Assembly (NCBI GenBank): GCA_023428035.1
Contig: JAEYZO010000459.1
Span: 1-7,460 of the forward strand
DNA: 7,460 nt
Direction: 5' to 3'
DNA from: Pseudomonadota bacterium
GTDB taxonomy: Bacteria; Myxococcota_A; Polyangia; Polyangiales; Ga0077539
Part shown: in pieces, positions 1 through 6,718 of the stretch
How the letters are laid out: every line of letters begins with the position of its first letter
Position numbering within the stretch: position 1 is the first letter of the stretch
Translations under genes and position numbers: made by a program
Notes under the pieces: generated by a model
Database searches by the model: none
The model's input: the letters and a program-made list of their open reading frames with translations, nothing else
Told to the model about the DNA's origin: nothing

Positions 1-94
1 GTCGACGACGGCGAGCCACGACGACCGTGGCGAGGATCAGCGCGCCGAAGCGTAGTCGCGCGGGCGGCGAGGCCGACGCGCGACAGCCGCTCGA
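1..94 (-). other. MYXO-CTERM-type C-terminal sorting signal
   Basis: Residues 572-602 of the barrel protein read SSGC followed by a short polar stretch, a hydrophobic segment (FGALILATVVVA) and an Arg run at the window edge. This Cys / transmembrane helix / Arg order is the tripartite MYXO-CTERM signal of Myxococcota, which is processed at the Cys by a rhombosortase-like protease so that the protein stays on the cell surface. The processing enzyme is not in this window. The last Arg codons and the stop lie outside. Confidence 0.75.
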
Positions 95-1807
95 GGCGAC
101 GGCGTTCGGCGGAGGCGCCGCGTCGTCGGTCGGAGCCACGTCGACGGTCGGGGTCACGTCGACGGTCGGGGCGAGGTCGTCAGGCCGCGGCGCGACGTCG
201 ATGCTCGCGAGCGGGGGAGCGTCGATCACGTTCGCCGGGGCGTCGTCACGGACGGAGGTCGCGTCTAGCTCGGAGGCGTCTTCGGCCTGCGCTGCGTCGA
301 TCGACGCATCGGGGGCGTCGTGCGCTCCAGCGTCCGCGGAGACCACTCGGATGAGCATGGTCGCGGTCGGCCCGAACCAGCGGTCGCCTTGGAGGAGCTG
401 CGCCGCGACGATGTGCTCTCCGGGGTCTGGGTGCGCCTCGACGTTCCACTCTACCAGCGCCGAGGAGGTCGGGGGGCGGGGTGGCGATGGGACGAAGGGA
501 ACGCGCGCGCCGAGTACAAACGGCGCGCTAATGCTCCCAGGAGGCAGGTCGACCCAACGGACGCCGTTGATCTCGCTCGCGTGCGGGCAGCCCTCAGCCT
601 GGCCTACGGAGAGGTTCGAGCTCGCGTCCCAGTACACGACCGGGGAGGTGTTCGCGCTCGCGTTGGACACCCGGAGCTGGACGGGGACGCGCTGACCCGC
701 GACGGCCGTCACCTCCAGCACGGTGAACTCGAGCCGTGACCAGAGCGCCGGCCGGAACGCCGCCAAGAGGTTGTAGATGTTGTTGTAGGCGCCCCGGCGG
801 GTGCTGTTGGCCACGACGCCGCGGTCAAAGAGGCCGTAGGCGCCGTCGTCGACGTACGCGTACCAGCTCACGAGCCGCGGGACGTTCTCCGTCGCTCGGC
901 GCAGCGAGACCCCCAGGTCGAAGGCCTCGTCGGCCTGCCGTCGGTTGCCCTCGGCGCTGCCGTCGGTGCGCCACCCGACCTGGGTGATCCAGACCTCCGG
1001 CAGGGAAGCGTCGGCGCCGAGGCGACGCCGGAGGCGCCACGTGATGTCACTCACCGCGCCGAGCGCTCCGCTGCCGAGGACGCCGCCCCCGAGGCTGCTC
1101 GACGAGCGTAGGAAGTGTGCGCTCACGACCCGAAGGGGCCCGAGGAGCGACCAGCGCGGCTCTCGCTCGAGAGCGGCGTAGACCGCGTCGAGGTAGTCAC
1201 CTGCCCGCGTCGCGACAGGCGGGGAGTCGTGCACGAGACCCCCGACGACCAGGCGCGGGAGCCAGCAGCCGTACGTCAGGCGGACCGCCTCGACCTGGGA
1301 GTAGACCTCGACGAGGAGCCGCGCGTAGTCGCTGGCCTCGAGGGCCTCGCGCCCCGCGGCGTCGAGGCGGTTGGGCTCGTCGACGAGCTCCAGCGCGAGG
1401 AGTCGGCCGTGGAGGTACGCCGCGACCTCGCGCACCGCGCGGGCGTACTGCTCCCTCCGAGTGGTCGATCGCAGCTCTTCGCGGCTCGCGCCGATCACGT
1501 CGGGGCCGACGGCCAGGAGCACCTCGGCGCCGCCCCTGCGGTACGCGTCGATGAGCCTGCGGTGAACGCCGAGGGCCGTGTCCTCGCCGGGCCCCCGTCG
1601 AGTGGTGTCGCTGATGTCTGACCACACGTCGCGGCGCATCGTGAGGCGCACGCAGCGCGGCCTCATCTGGAGCAGCGCCGAGACGGCGTTGCCGTCGTAC
1701 TCGCCGCCCCGCACGCCCACCGCCTCGACGCAGGAGTACTGCCCCCAGGCCGGGCTCGCCCACGCCAGCGAGGCACCTACGACGACGGCCCGCACCGCGA
1801 CGCGCAT
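1..1807 (-). CDS. Secreted clan-A glycoside hydrolase-like TIM barrel with Ig-like domain and MYXO-CTERM tail (3' end cut by window)
   Basis: The frame is open for 602 codons and leaves the window before its stop, which must lie only a few codons further on. Residues 1-22 form a Sec signal peptide (MRVAVRAVVVGASLAWASPA, then WG). Residues about 25-335 look like a (beta/alpha)8 barrel: VRLTM, EVLLAVG, LALELVDEPN, RLVVGGLV, LRVVSAHF, EVWITQVGW and RLVSWYAYVDD fit successive strands. In clan-A glycosidases the acid/base Glu lies in an NEP motif after strand 4 and the nucleophile Glu ends strand 7. Here these are DEP (Glu144) and ITQVGW (Gln276), so hydrolysis may be lost. Residues about 365-488 resemble the NBR1-type Ig-like domain (VPVQLRVSNAS; AAQLLQGDRWFGP). 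An Asp/Ala/Pro linker (490-570) leads to Cys575, a hydrophobic helix and RRRR. ATG 1807 lies 9 nt past the RCC1 stop without a clear Shine-Dalgarno; an in-frame GTG at 1810 is an alternative. Exact GH family is not recognised. Confidence 0.85.
   Translation of the reverse strand, partial: MRVAVRAVVVGASLAWASPAWGQYSCVEAVGVRGGEYDGNAVSALLQMRPRCVRLTMRRDVWSDISDTTRRGPGEDTALGVHRRLIDAYRRGGAEVLLAVGPDVIGASREELRSTTRREQYARAVREVAAYLHGRLLALELVDEPNRLDAAGREALEASDYARLLVEVYSQVEAVRLTYGCWLPRLVVGGLVHDSPPVATRAGDYLDAVYAALEREPRWSLLGPLRVVSAHFLRSSSSLGGGVLGSGALGAVSDITWRLRRRLGADASLPEVWITQVGWRTDGSAEGNRRQADEAFDLGVSLRRATENVPRLVSWYAYVDDGAYGLFDRGVVANSTRRGAYNNIYNLLAAFRPALWSRLEFTVLEVTAVAGQRVPVQLRVSNASANTSPVVYWDASSNLSVGQAEGCPHASEINGVRWVDLPPGSISAPFVLGARVPFVPSPPRPPTSSALVEWNVEAHPDPGEHIVAAQLLQGDRWFGPTATMLIRVVSADAGAHDAPDASIDAAQAEDASELDATSVRDDAPANVIDAPPLASIDVAPRPDDLAPTVDVTPTVDVAPTDDAAPPPNAVASSGCRASASPPARLRFGALILATVVVARRRR
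119..171 (-). repeat. 18-bp tandem repeat in the acidic linker
   Basis: The unit beginning CACGTCGACGGTCGGGG (plus strand) occurs at 137-153 and again identically at 155-171, a period of 18 bp. A degenerate copy at 119-136 matches 14 of 18 bases. On the coding strand each unit gives six residues of the Thr-Val-Asp-Val-Thr/Ala-Pro type, lengthening the linker between the Ig-like domain and the C-terminal anchor. Copy number would be expected to vary between strains by slippage. Confidence 0.8.
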
Positions 1808-1816
1808 CACGTCTAT

Positions 1817-3238
1817 CTACCGCGCGACGGGAGGCACAAGGGTGATCCTCGTGGGGCGGAGCGAGGCGGTCCCTTCGGGGAGCCCGAAGGCGCCCCCGTC
1901 GCCCCAGCACCACACCGCCAAGCCCCCGATCTCGATGGCGCAGCTCGCCTGCGCGCCCACGTGGAGCGACTGCATCCGCACGGCCTCGATCTCCACCGCT
2001 CGCGTGGGCACCGTCCGTAGCTGCCGCGTCCCGTCGCCGAGCTGCCCGTGGTCGTTGTGCCCCCAGCACCAGGTGTGGTCGCGCTCGTCGATGGCGCAGG
2101 TGTGAGAGCCACCCGGCGACGCGGCGATGAACTTCAAGTTCCCCTCGAACCTCACCCGCCGCGGGGGCTCCCAGTCGCTCCGCGAGTCATCCCCCACCTG
2201 CCCCCAGTGGTTCGCTCCCCAGCACCACGCCTCTCCGACGCGGGTCAGCGCGCACGCGTGCGCCGACCCCGCCGCGAGCTGCCGCAACTCCGGCACGCCC
2301 TCCAGCGGCCCCGCACGGACCTGCGGCAGGCTGACGTTTCCCCGCCCGAGCTGCCCCTGCGTGTTGCTCCCCCAGCACCACGCCCTAGCGCCCACCCGCG
2401 CGCAGCCGTAGTCGTCGCCGACTACCACCTCGTCCGCCCTGTCCACGCCCAAGACCCGCGTGGGGCGAACGCGGTCGTCGATGTCACCTGTCCCGAGGGC
2501 GCCCTGCTCGTTCTGGCCCCAGCACCACGCGCTGCCTTCGGCGGCGCCGCACGAGTGCCGCTCGCCCACGCTCACTGAGCTCGCGCCCGCCAGCCCGAGG
2601 GCCTCGACCGCGATCCCGCTGTCGCTGAGGCTCCCGTCACCGAGCTGCCCCCAATCGTTGCGCCCCCAGCACGACACGCCGCCTCGCACGCGGCGTACGC
2701 AGGTGTGCTCGAAGCCCACCGCGACCTGCGTGGCGTCGCCGACGGCGAGCGCTTGAATCGTCAACCCCCGGGGGCTGTCGCGGGTGTTGTTGTCGCCGAG
2801 CTGCCCGCGGGAGTTGTGCCCCCAGCAGTGCACCGTACCCTGGCGCAGCACCGCGCAGCCGTGGATGGCGCCCACCGCGAGGTCGATCACCGCGTGGCCG
2901 CACTGCCCCACGAAGCAGCCGTAGCGCTCCGGCGCGTCAGCTCGCGTCGGGCACGCATTGTCGCAGGCCCCACAGTGCTCGGCGTCGCTCCGCGTGTCGA
3001 CGCAGCGCGCTCCACACGCGACGTAGCCCACCTCGCACCGCGGGAGAGGGCCGTCATCCCCCGCGACGTCGGCGAGGTCACCGACGCTCGCCTCCTCGAC
3101 GGCGACGACGTCCGAGGAGCCGTCAGCGCCGAGATCTTCCGAGGGGAGGACGCCGACGCTGCCGCGCCGCACGCAGCTCACGGAGAGCAACGTCAGAACC
3201 CAACGAGCGGCTCTCATGGCGCCCCCGACGCGAGCCAT
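1817..3238 (-). CDS. RCC1-repeat (seven-bladed propeller) lipoprotein with N-terminal Cys module
   Basis: Numbering is from the outermost ATG (3298). LTLLSVSC ends a lipoprotein signal with lipidation at Cys42, followed by an acidic linker (51-86), a cysteine module (88-133: C, C+7, C+4, C+10, C+3, C+4, then two more) and seven RCC1 repeats (about 135-490). Each repeat has a Cys some 10-14 residues before a CWG motif, and most end with a GQLGDG-like loop; seven repeats would close one propeller. RCC1 propellers are protein-interaction scaffolds, and secreted bacterial versions have no single known activity. The start is uncertain. ATG 3238, chosen here, gives a normal 21-residue signal peptide. 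ATG 3298 has a better Shine-Dalgarno (GAGGGG just upstream) but adds 20 Arg/Gly-rich residues with poor GC third positions. ATG 3217 is also possible. The gene sits 9 nt before the barrel gene and probably shares its transcript. The seven-repeat count is seen directly; its partner is unknown. Confidence 0.9.
   Translation of the reverse strand: MARVGGAMRAARWVLTLLSVSCVRRGSVGVLPSEDLGADGSSDVVAVEEASVGDLADVAGDDGPLPRCEVGYVACGARCVDTRSDAEHCGACDNACPTRADAPERYGCFVGQCGHAVIDLAVGAIHGCAVLRQGTVHCWGHNSRGQLGDNNTRDSPRGLTIQALAVGDATQVAVGFEHTCVRRVRGGVSCWGRNDWGQLGDGSLSDSGIAVEALGLAGASSVSVGERHSCGAAEGSAWCWGQNEQGALGTGDIDDRVRPTRVLGVDRADEVVVGDDYGCARVGARAWCWGSNTQGQLGRGNVSLPQVRAGPLEGVPELRQLAAGSAHACALTRVGEAWCWGANHWGQVGDDSRSDWEPPRRVRFEGNLKFIAASPGGSHTCAIDERDHTWCWGHNDHGQLGDGTRQLRTVPTRAVEIEAVRMQSLHVGAQASCAIEIGGLAVWCWGDGGAFGLPEGTASLRPTRITLVPPVAR
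1829..2896 (-). repeat. Seven RCC1 repeats
   Basis: The coding strand carries seven diverged repeats of about 50 codons. They are most easily seen as seven copies of TGCTGGGG-like DNA, which on the plus strand reads cccc-agca near 1900, 2059, 2217, 2369, 2516, 2660 and 2818. The protein motifs in order are HCWGH, SCWGR, WCWGQ, WCWGS, WCWGA, WCWGH and WCWGD. The last blade departs from the others after CWG (DGGAFGLPEG instead of a GQLGDG loop), as expected for a terminal blade. Confidence 0.9.
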
Positions 3239-3300
3239 CGCATCTCGCGATCCCTCCCGATGTCCGCGCGGCCCTCGACCCTCCGTCGCCTCCATCATCC

Positions 3301-3326
3301 ACCCCTCGCCTCAGTGACCCCTCGCC
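3301..3326 (-). repeat. 10-bp direct repeat upstream of the RCC1 gene
   Basis: ACCCCTCGCC occurs at 3301-3310 and again at 3317-3326 on the plus strand, so GGCGAGGGGT is repeated 16 bp apart on the coding strand. The copy nearest the gene supplies the GAGGGG that could serve the ATG at 3298. The repeat may be a regulatory site, a duplicated Shine-Dalgarno or chance in GC-rich DNA. A nearby GCGCG/CGCGC inverted repeat (about 3331-3347) has only a 5-bp stem and no T-tract, so it is not called a terminator. Confidence 0.3.
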
Positions 3327-3378
3327 GCAGCGCGCCTTCAACGCGCCGGCGCCCTCGGCCACTGCCGCCACCCGGCGC

Positions 3379-6300
3379 TCAATTCGCGTACCCGAAGGGC
3401 GCGCCCGACACGATCGTCCCGCGCGCCTCGGCACACTCGCTCGCTGCCGCGGTGAAGAACTGCTCGATAACCGCGCCCGCGCGCCACTGGCAGAGGTAGA
3501 TCGCGCGGGTGTAGAACCCGATCGGGGAGCTGGCCATCCACCCCAGCGTGGCAGGGTCCCCCGCGGTCCCGCCCGCGCAGGGCGAGCGGCTGTAGGTGTT
3601 GGCGCCGCCGGAGAAGCAGTGGTGCACTTGAAAGAAGCTCCCGTACCCGGGGTTCGCCGCCGCGACGTTGAAGCTGCTCTCCCGACGCCAGCAGGTCGCC
3701 GCGCTGCACGAGGCGTTGGTCACGCGCGTCGCGCAGCCACAGCCGAGCGTGGGAGATGAGGTCAAGGGGTAGCAGTTGCTCGTCGAGTGCCAATGCGCCG
3801 AGGTGCAGACGTCCGCGAAGCGGTAGACCGCCTGACCCGGGGTCGTATCGCCCTGGCACGCGCCGCCGATGCAGAACAGCCCCGAGTCGCAGACCGAGCC
3901 CGCGCAGCACGGGCGCCCCACGGAGCCACAGGAAGAGACGCAGGCCCCGCCTTGGCACGCCGCCCCAGCGGCGCACGCGCTGTTGCAGGAACCGCAGTGA
4001 GAGTTGTTCGCGGAGGTGTCGACGCAGACTCCGCCGCACGAGCGCTGACCCGCGAGGCACTGGCACGACCCCGCCACGCAGCTCTGCCCTATCGCGCACG
4101 CGTTGCCGCAGCGGCCGCAGTGCGACGACGAGGTCGAGACGTTCACGCACGCCCCGCTACAGTACGCCTCGTCGGAGCGGCAGGTCGAGACGCAAGCGCC
4201 CTCGGAGCAGACCGCGCCCGCGCCGCAGTCCGCCCCACACGAGAAGCAGCCTGACGCGGACCGACCGCAGACGCGGCCGCCGCAGTCGTTCGCGATGGGC
4301 GCGTGCTCGCATCGCCCCGCCCGGCACACCTCATCGGTGCAGCGGTCGCCGTCGGCCGCGCAGCGCGCGCCGTCGGACATCGGCTCGCAGCGCCCGGCCA
4401 CGCACGCGCTGCACTCGGGGCACGTGACGCCGACGCACGACGGGGTGACGGGCGTGCACGCCGGGTAGCTCTCGAAGCCCGCGGCGCAGCGATCGCAGCG
4501 AGCGCCCGCGAAGCGCGGGTCGCACTCGCACAGCCCCCCAGAGCAGGTGCCGTGACCCGTGCAGGTGTCGGCCGCGCATCCGGTCGCGGCGCCGCGGTAC
4601 TCGACGGAGCGGATCCAGACCTCGGCGCGCTCGTAGCCCTCGCTCCCGTCGAGGGGGTCGAGACGCACCCGCCCGAGCGTCACCCCCTCTGGAACGGTCG
4701 AGCCCGCGAGATCGAAGCGCAACGTCTGAACGCTCCCGTCGCAGGTGATCGGCTGCGCCGCGAGGGCGAAGCCGCCCGAAGCGGGGTCGAACTGCGGGGA
4801 GTCTCCCGCGCGAGCCAGGTAGATCCGCATCTGCGAGCGAGTGGTCGTCCCCGCGAGCCCTCGGCAGGAGGCCACGACCTCGAAGCGGTGATCGGCGCGG
4901 GCCACCAGCGAGACCCGAGGAGAGATCAGCATCGGGTCGCGGGCGTCGAGGTCCCTCGCGTAGAGCGACGCTCGCCCCTCGCCGTCTTCGCGGAGACCGA
5001 TCGAGGCCGAGCAGCCGTCAGCGTTCGCGACGAAGGGCCCGGGGCGCCAGCACCGGGTGGAGACGTCGAAGCGGAACCCCGCCGCGGTCGTGAGCACCGC
5101 GTCGTCACACACGCACCGGGCGCCGTCGCAGCGCGTGCCGTCGACGCAGACCCCGGGGTCCTCCGCGCAGCTCGCCGCACCGGGGACCACGGGGCGACAG
5201 CGGCCCGCGTTGACGTCACAGAACTCGCTGCGCCCGCACGTCACGAGTTGCGAGTAGCGCGCCATCTCCTCGGCCGCGCCGACGGAGCGGGTGACGAGCC
5301 GCACGCCGCACTCTTGCGGTCGGGCCGCCGCGAAGCGCATCCACCCGACGGCGTGGTAGCCCGACGCGTCCGCGACCCGCCACGGCGCCGTGGTACCCGG
5401 CGCGGGCCCGGTGAGCGTCAGAGCGCGCGGGGCGACGTTGAAGTTCTCCTCGGCGATCCAGACCCGGCGGTTCACCAGGTCAACCTGGGCGACCACCGCG
5501 ATGTGGCCCACGAGGCTCCCCGACGACCCGCAGGGGAGCACCACACCGCGCGCGTCGGTCTTCCGGAACACCAGGAGGTCCCCCTCGGCGGGCGGCGCGT
5601 CGGCGGCGGTGGGGCCCGACTCCACGCCGTTCTGGTAACGCCGCGCGAGGTGAGCGGCGTTGACCCACCACTGACAAGCGTTCCCCGCGACGCTCTCCGG
5701 ATTGTAGCCCGGCGCTATGCTGGTTAGCCCTCGGCGCGCGTACTCGACGCATTGGAAAGCCCAGCTCCCGCGCCTGCCCTCCGCGCCTCCGATGGTCGTG
5801 CGCCAGGATCGAATGGAGTCCACGCGCTCGCAGCGGTAGGGCACCTGTCCGTCGGCGGTCACCCTCGCCTCACCCTCCGCCGCGCAGGTCGGCGTCGACG
5901 CGGTCGGACCGTTGCTGTACGCGCAGACGCCGCGCCACGCGTACATCGCCCGGCCCCAGGTCTCCCCGGTGCCCCCGCAGTCCGAGCACGACTCCGGGTC
6001 GGGGCCCGGGCTGAACTCGTCGCAGCCGAGCCCGACGCAGGAGGACGCGGGCCCGTCTGAGGCCATCACTACGTCCGCGGCCAGGACATCCGCTCCGGGC
6101 CGCGCGGCGTCGGTCGCCGTCGGGTCGAGGCCGACGTCACGGAGGACGTCGCCCGTCGCCGCGTCGACGCTGGCGCCGGCGTCAGAGGACGCGACGCAGC
6201 GCCCCGCCCTCCGGTCGCATCGGGAGCCCAGAGCCGCGGCCTCGCAGTCACGGTCCTCGCGGCAGTCGCGGGTGCAGAGCCGGTCGGCGCCGCAGTAGCG

Positions 6301-6444
6301 CCCGTCGCCGCAGTCGCTGTCGATGCGACACGTCGACGGCGCGCTCACCACGTCGGGCGCATCGCTGGAGAGCGATGGAGAGAAGCAACCCGCGCTCACG
6401 GCCAGCGCGAGGGCCGCGGCGCGTCCCCAGGGTGGGGCGTGCAT
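3379..6444 (-). CDS. Large CHAP-domain, cysteine-rich surface lipoprotein (putative peptidoglycan amidase/endopeptidase)
   Basis: This 1021-residue protein starts with a lipoprotein-type signal (ALALAVSAGC, Cys20). A Cys-rich segment (39-83) and an acidic linker (85-130) follow. Residues about 228-372 are a CHAP domain: FQCVEYARR holds nucleophile Cys232, GHIAVVAQVD holds His314 and IAEENFN gives the third polar residue. GDLLVF is a typical family strand. CHAP domains cleave peptidoglycan amide bonds or peptide cross-bridges. Downstream come Cys-rich linkers (403-446), a beta-sandwich-like region (about 450-618, perhaps carbohydrate-binding), an EGF-like unit (623-653), further Cys units including an exact-spacing pair (755-794, 796-835), and an unassigned tail (870-1021). 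Close to ninety Cys imply an oxidising, extracellular location. ATG 6444 follows the TM2 stop as TGA-G-ATG with no clear Shine-Dalgarno, so translational coupling is likely. The CHAP call is firm; its substrate is inferred. Confidence 0.93.
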   Translation of the reverse strand: MHAPPWGRAAALALAVSAGCFSPSLSSDAPDVVSAPSTCRIDSDCGDGRYCGADRLCTRDCREDRDCEAAALGSRCDRRAGRCVASSDAGASVDAATGDVLRDVGLDPTATDAARPGADVLAADVVMASDGPASSCVGLGCDEFSPGPDPESCSDCGGTGETWGRAMYAWRGVCAYSNGPTASTPTCAAEGEARVTADGQVPYRCERVDSIRSWRTTIGGAEGRRGSWAFQCVEYARRGLTSIAPGYNPESVAGNACQWWVNAAHLARRYQNGVESGPTAADAPPAEGDLLVFRKTDARGVVLPCGSSGSLVGHIAVVAQVDLVNRRVWIAEENFNVAPRALTLTGPAPGTTAPWRVADASGYHAVGWMRFAAARPQECGVRLVTRSVGAAEEMARYSQLVTCGRSEFCDVNAGRCRPVVPGAASCAEDPGVCVDGTRCDGARCVCDDAVLTTAAGFRFDVSTRCWRPGPFVANADGCSASIGLREDGEGRASLYARDLDARDPMLISPRVSLVARADHRFEVVASCRGLAGTTTRSQMRIYLARAGDSPQFDPASGGFALAAQPITCDGSVQTLRFDLAGSTVPEGVTLGRVRLDPLDGSEGYERAEVWIRSVEYRGAATGCAADTCTGHGTCSGGLCECDPRFAGARCDRCAAGFESYPACTPVTPSCVGVTCPECSACVAGRCEPMSDGARCAADGDRCTDEVCRAGRCEHAPIANDCGGRVCGRSASGCFSCGADCGAGAVCSEGACVSTCRSDEAYCSGACVNVSTSSSHCGRCGNACAIGQSCVAGSCQCLAGQRSCGGVCVDTSANNSHCGSCNSACAAGAACQGGACVSSCGSVGRPCCAGSVCDSGLFCIGGACQGDTTPGQAVYRFADVCTSAHWHSTSNCYPLTSSPTLGCGCATRVTNASCSAATCWRRESSFNVAAANPGYGSFFQVHHCFSGGANTYSRSPCAGGTAGDPATLGWMASSPIGFYTRAIYLCQWRAGAVIEQFFTAAASECAEARGTIVSGAPFGYAN
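3940..4182 (-). repeat. Duplicated 8-Cys module in the CHAP protein
   Basis: Residues 755-794 and 796-835 are two copies of one module with a 41-residue period. Cys spacings are identical in both: 7, 4, 10, 3, 4, 6 and 5. Shared signatures are C-SGAC or CGGVC, a Val-Asp/Asn-x-Ser stretch, and SHCG-C-ACA. The neighbouring RCC1 protein has a single copy (residues 88-133, bases 2900-3037) with the first five spacings the same, then an insertion before the last pair. Confidence 0.8.
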
Positions 6445-6445
6445 C

Positions 6446-6718
6446 TCAGGCGGCGTTCGCCGAGCGGACCATGCCCGCCGTGAGGAACAGGTCGATGAAC
6501 AGCCAGCACCAGAGGATACCTAGCGGGACGAAGCCCACGATGAACGCCATCGTCGCGTAGCCCACAACGGCGAGGAGGAGCTGCGCGATCCCCGTCCCTA
6601 CGCGGCCTGTGTAGAACCGGTGCAGCCCAAGCTGACCCAGGAAGATCAGGAGCACGTAGGCCAGGCCCACGGACTTCTCGGTGCGGACCACCATCACCTG
6701 CGGGTGCTGCGGATTCAT
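6446..6718 (-). CDS. TM2-domain small inner-membrane protein
   Basis: This 90-residue protein matches the TM2 domain: a Lys before the first helix (Lys15), the hallmark FLGxxGxHRFY motif (here FLGQLGLHRFYTG, residues 26-38), a Gly/Gln-rich second helix (GTGIAQLLLAVVG, 41-53) and a final W-x-x-x-D helix (LWCWLFIDLF, 69-78). Bacterial TM2 proteins are small membrane proteins of unresolved function. The ATG at 6718 has GAGG five bases upstream, a good Shine-Dalgarno. The stop overlaps the spacing of the next gene as TGA-G-ATG, so this is the first gene of the four-gene minus-strand unit. Coupling to a surface lipoprotein suggests a role at the envelope, but that is inference; the TM2 assignment itself is clear. 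Confidence 0.92.
   Translation of the reverse strand: MNPQHPQVMVVRTEKSVGLAYVLLIFLGQLGLHRFYTGRVGTGIAQLLLAVVGYATMAFIVGFVPLGILWCWLFIDLFLTAGMVRSANAA

Noticed and set aside
27..695. 222-codon plus-strand frame with Ser/Thr/Gly repeats
   Set aside because: Antisense of the acidic linker and Ig-like domain; the repeat pattern comes from the 18-bp tandem unit in the real gene.
1197..2069. 290-codon minus-strand frame overlapping the barrel and RCC1 genes
   Set aside because: Arg-rich shadow in a different frame of two well-supported genes; no domain signal.
3331..3347. Possible hairpin terminator between the CHAP and RCC1 genes
   Set aside because: Only a 5-bp GC stem with a 7-nt loop and no T-tract; expected by chance at this base composition.
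4486..4580. EGF-like Cys pattern suggesting a eukaryotic origin of the CHAP protein
   Set aside because: EGF-like and similar Cys-rich units are common in secreted proteins of Myxococcota, and codon use here matches the neighbours, so transfer need not be invoked.
4303..5727. 474-codon open frame on the plus strand
   Set aside because: Lies wholly antisense to the CHAP gene; Arg/Ala/Val/Gly-biased composition with no motifs, a usual antisense artefact of high GC content.
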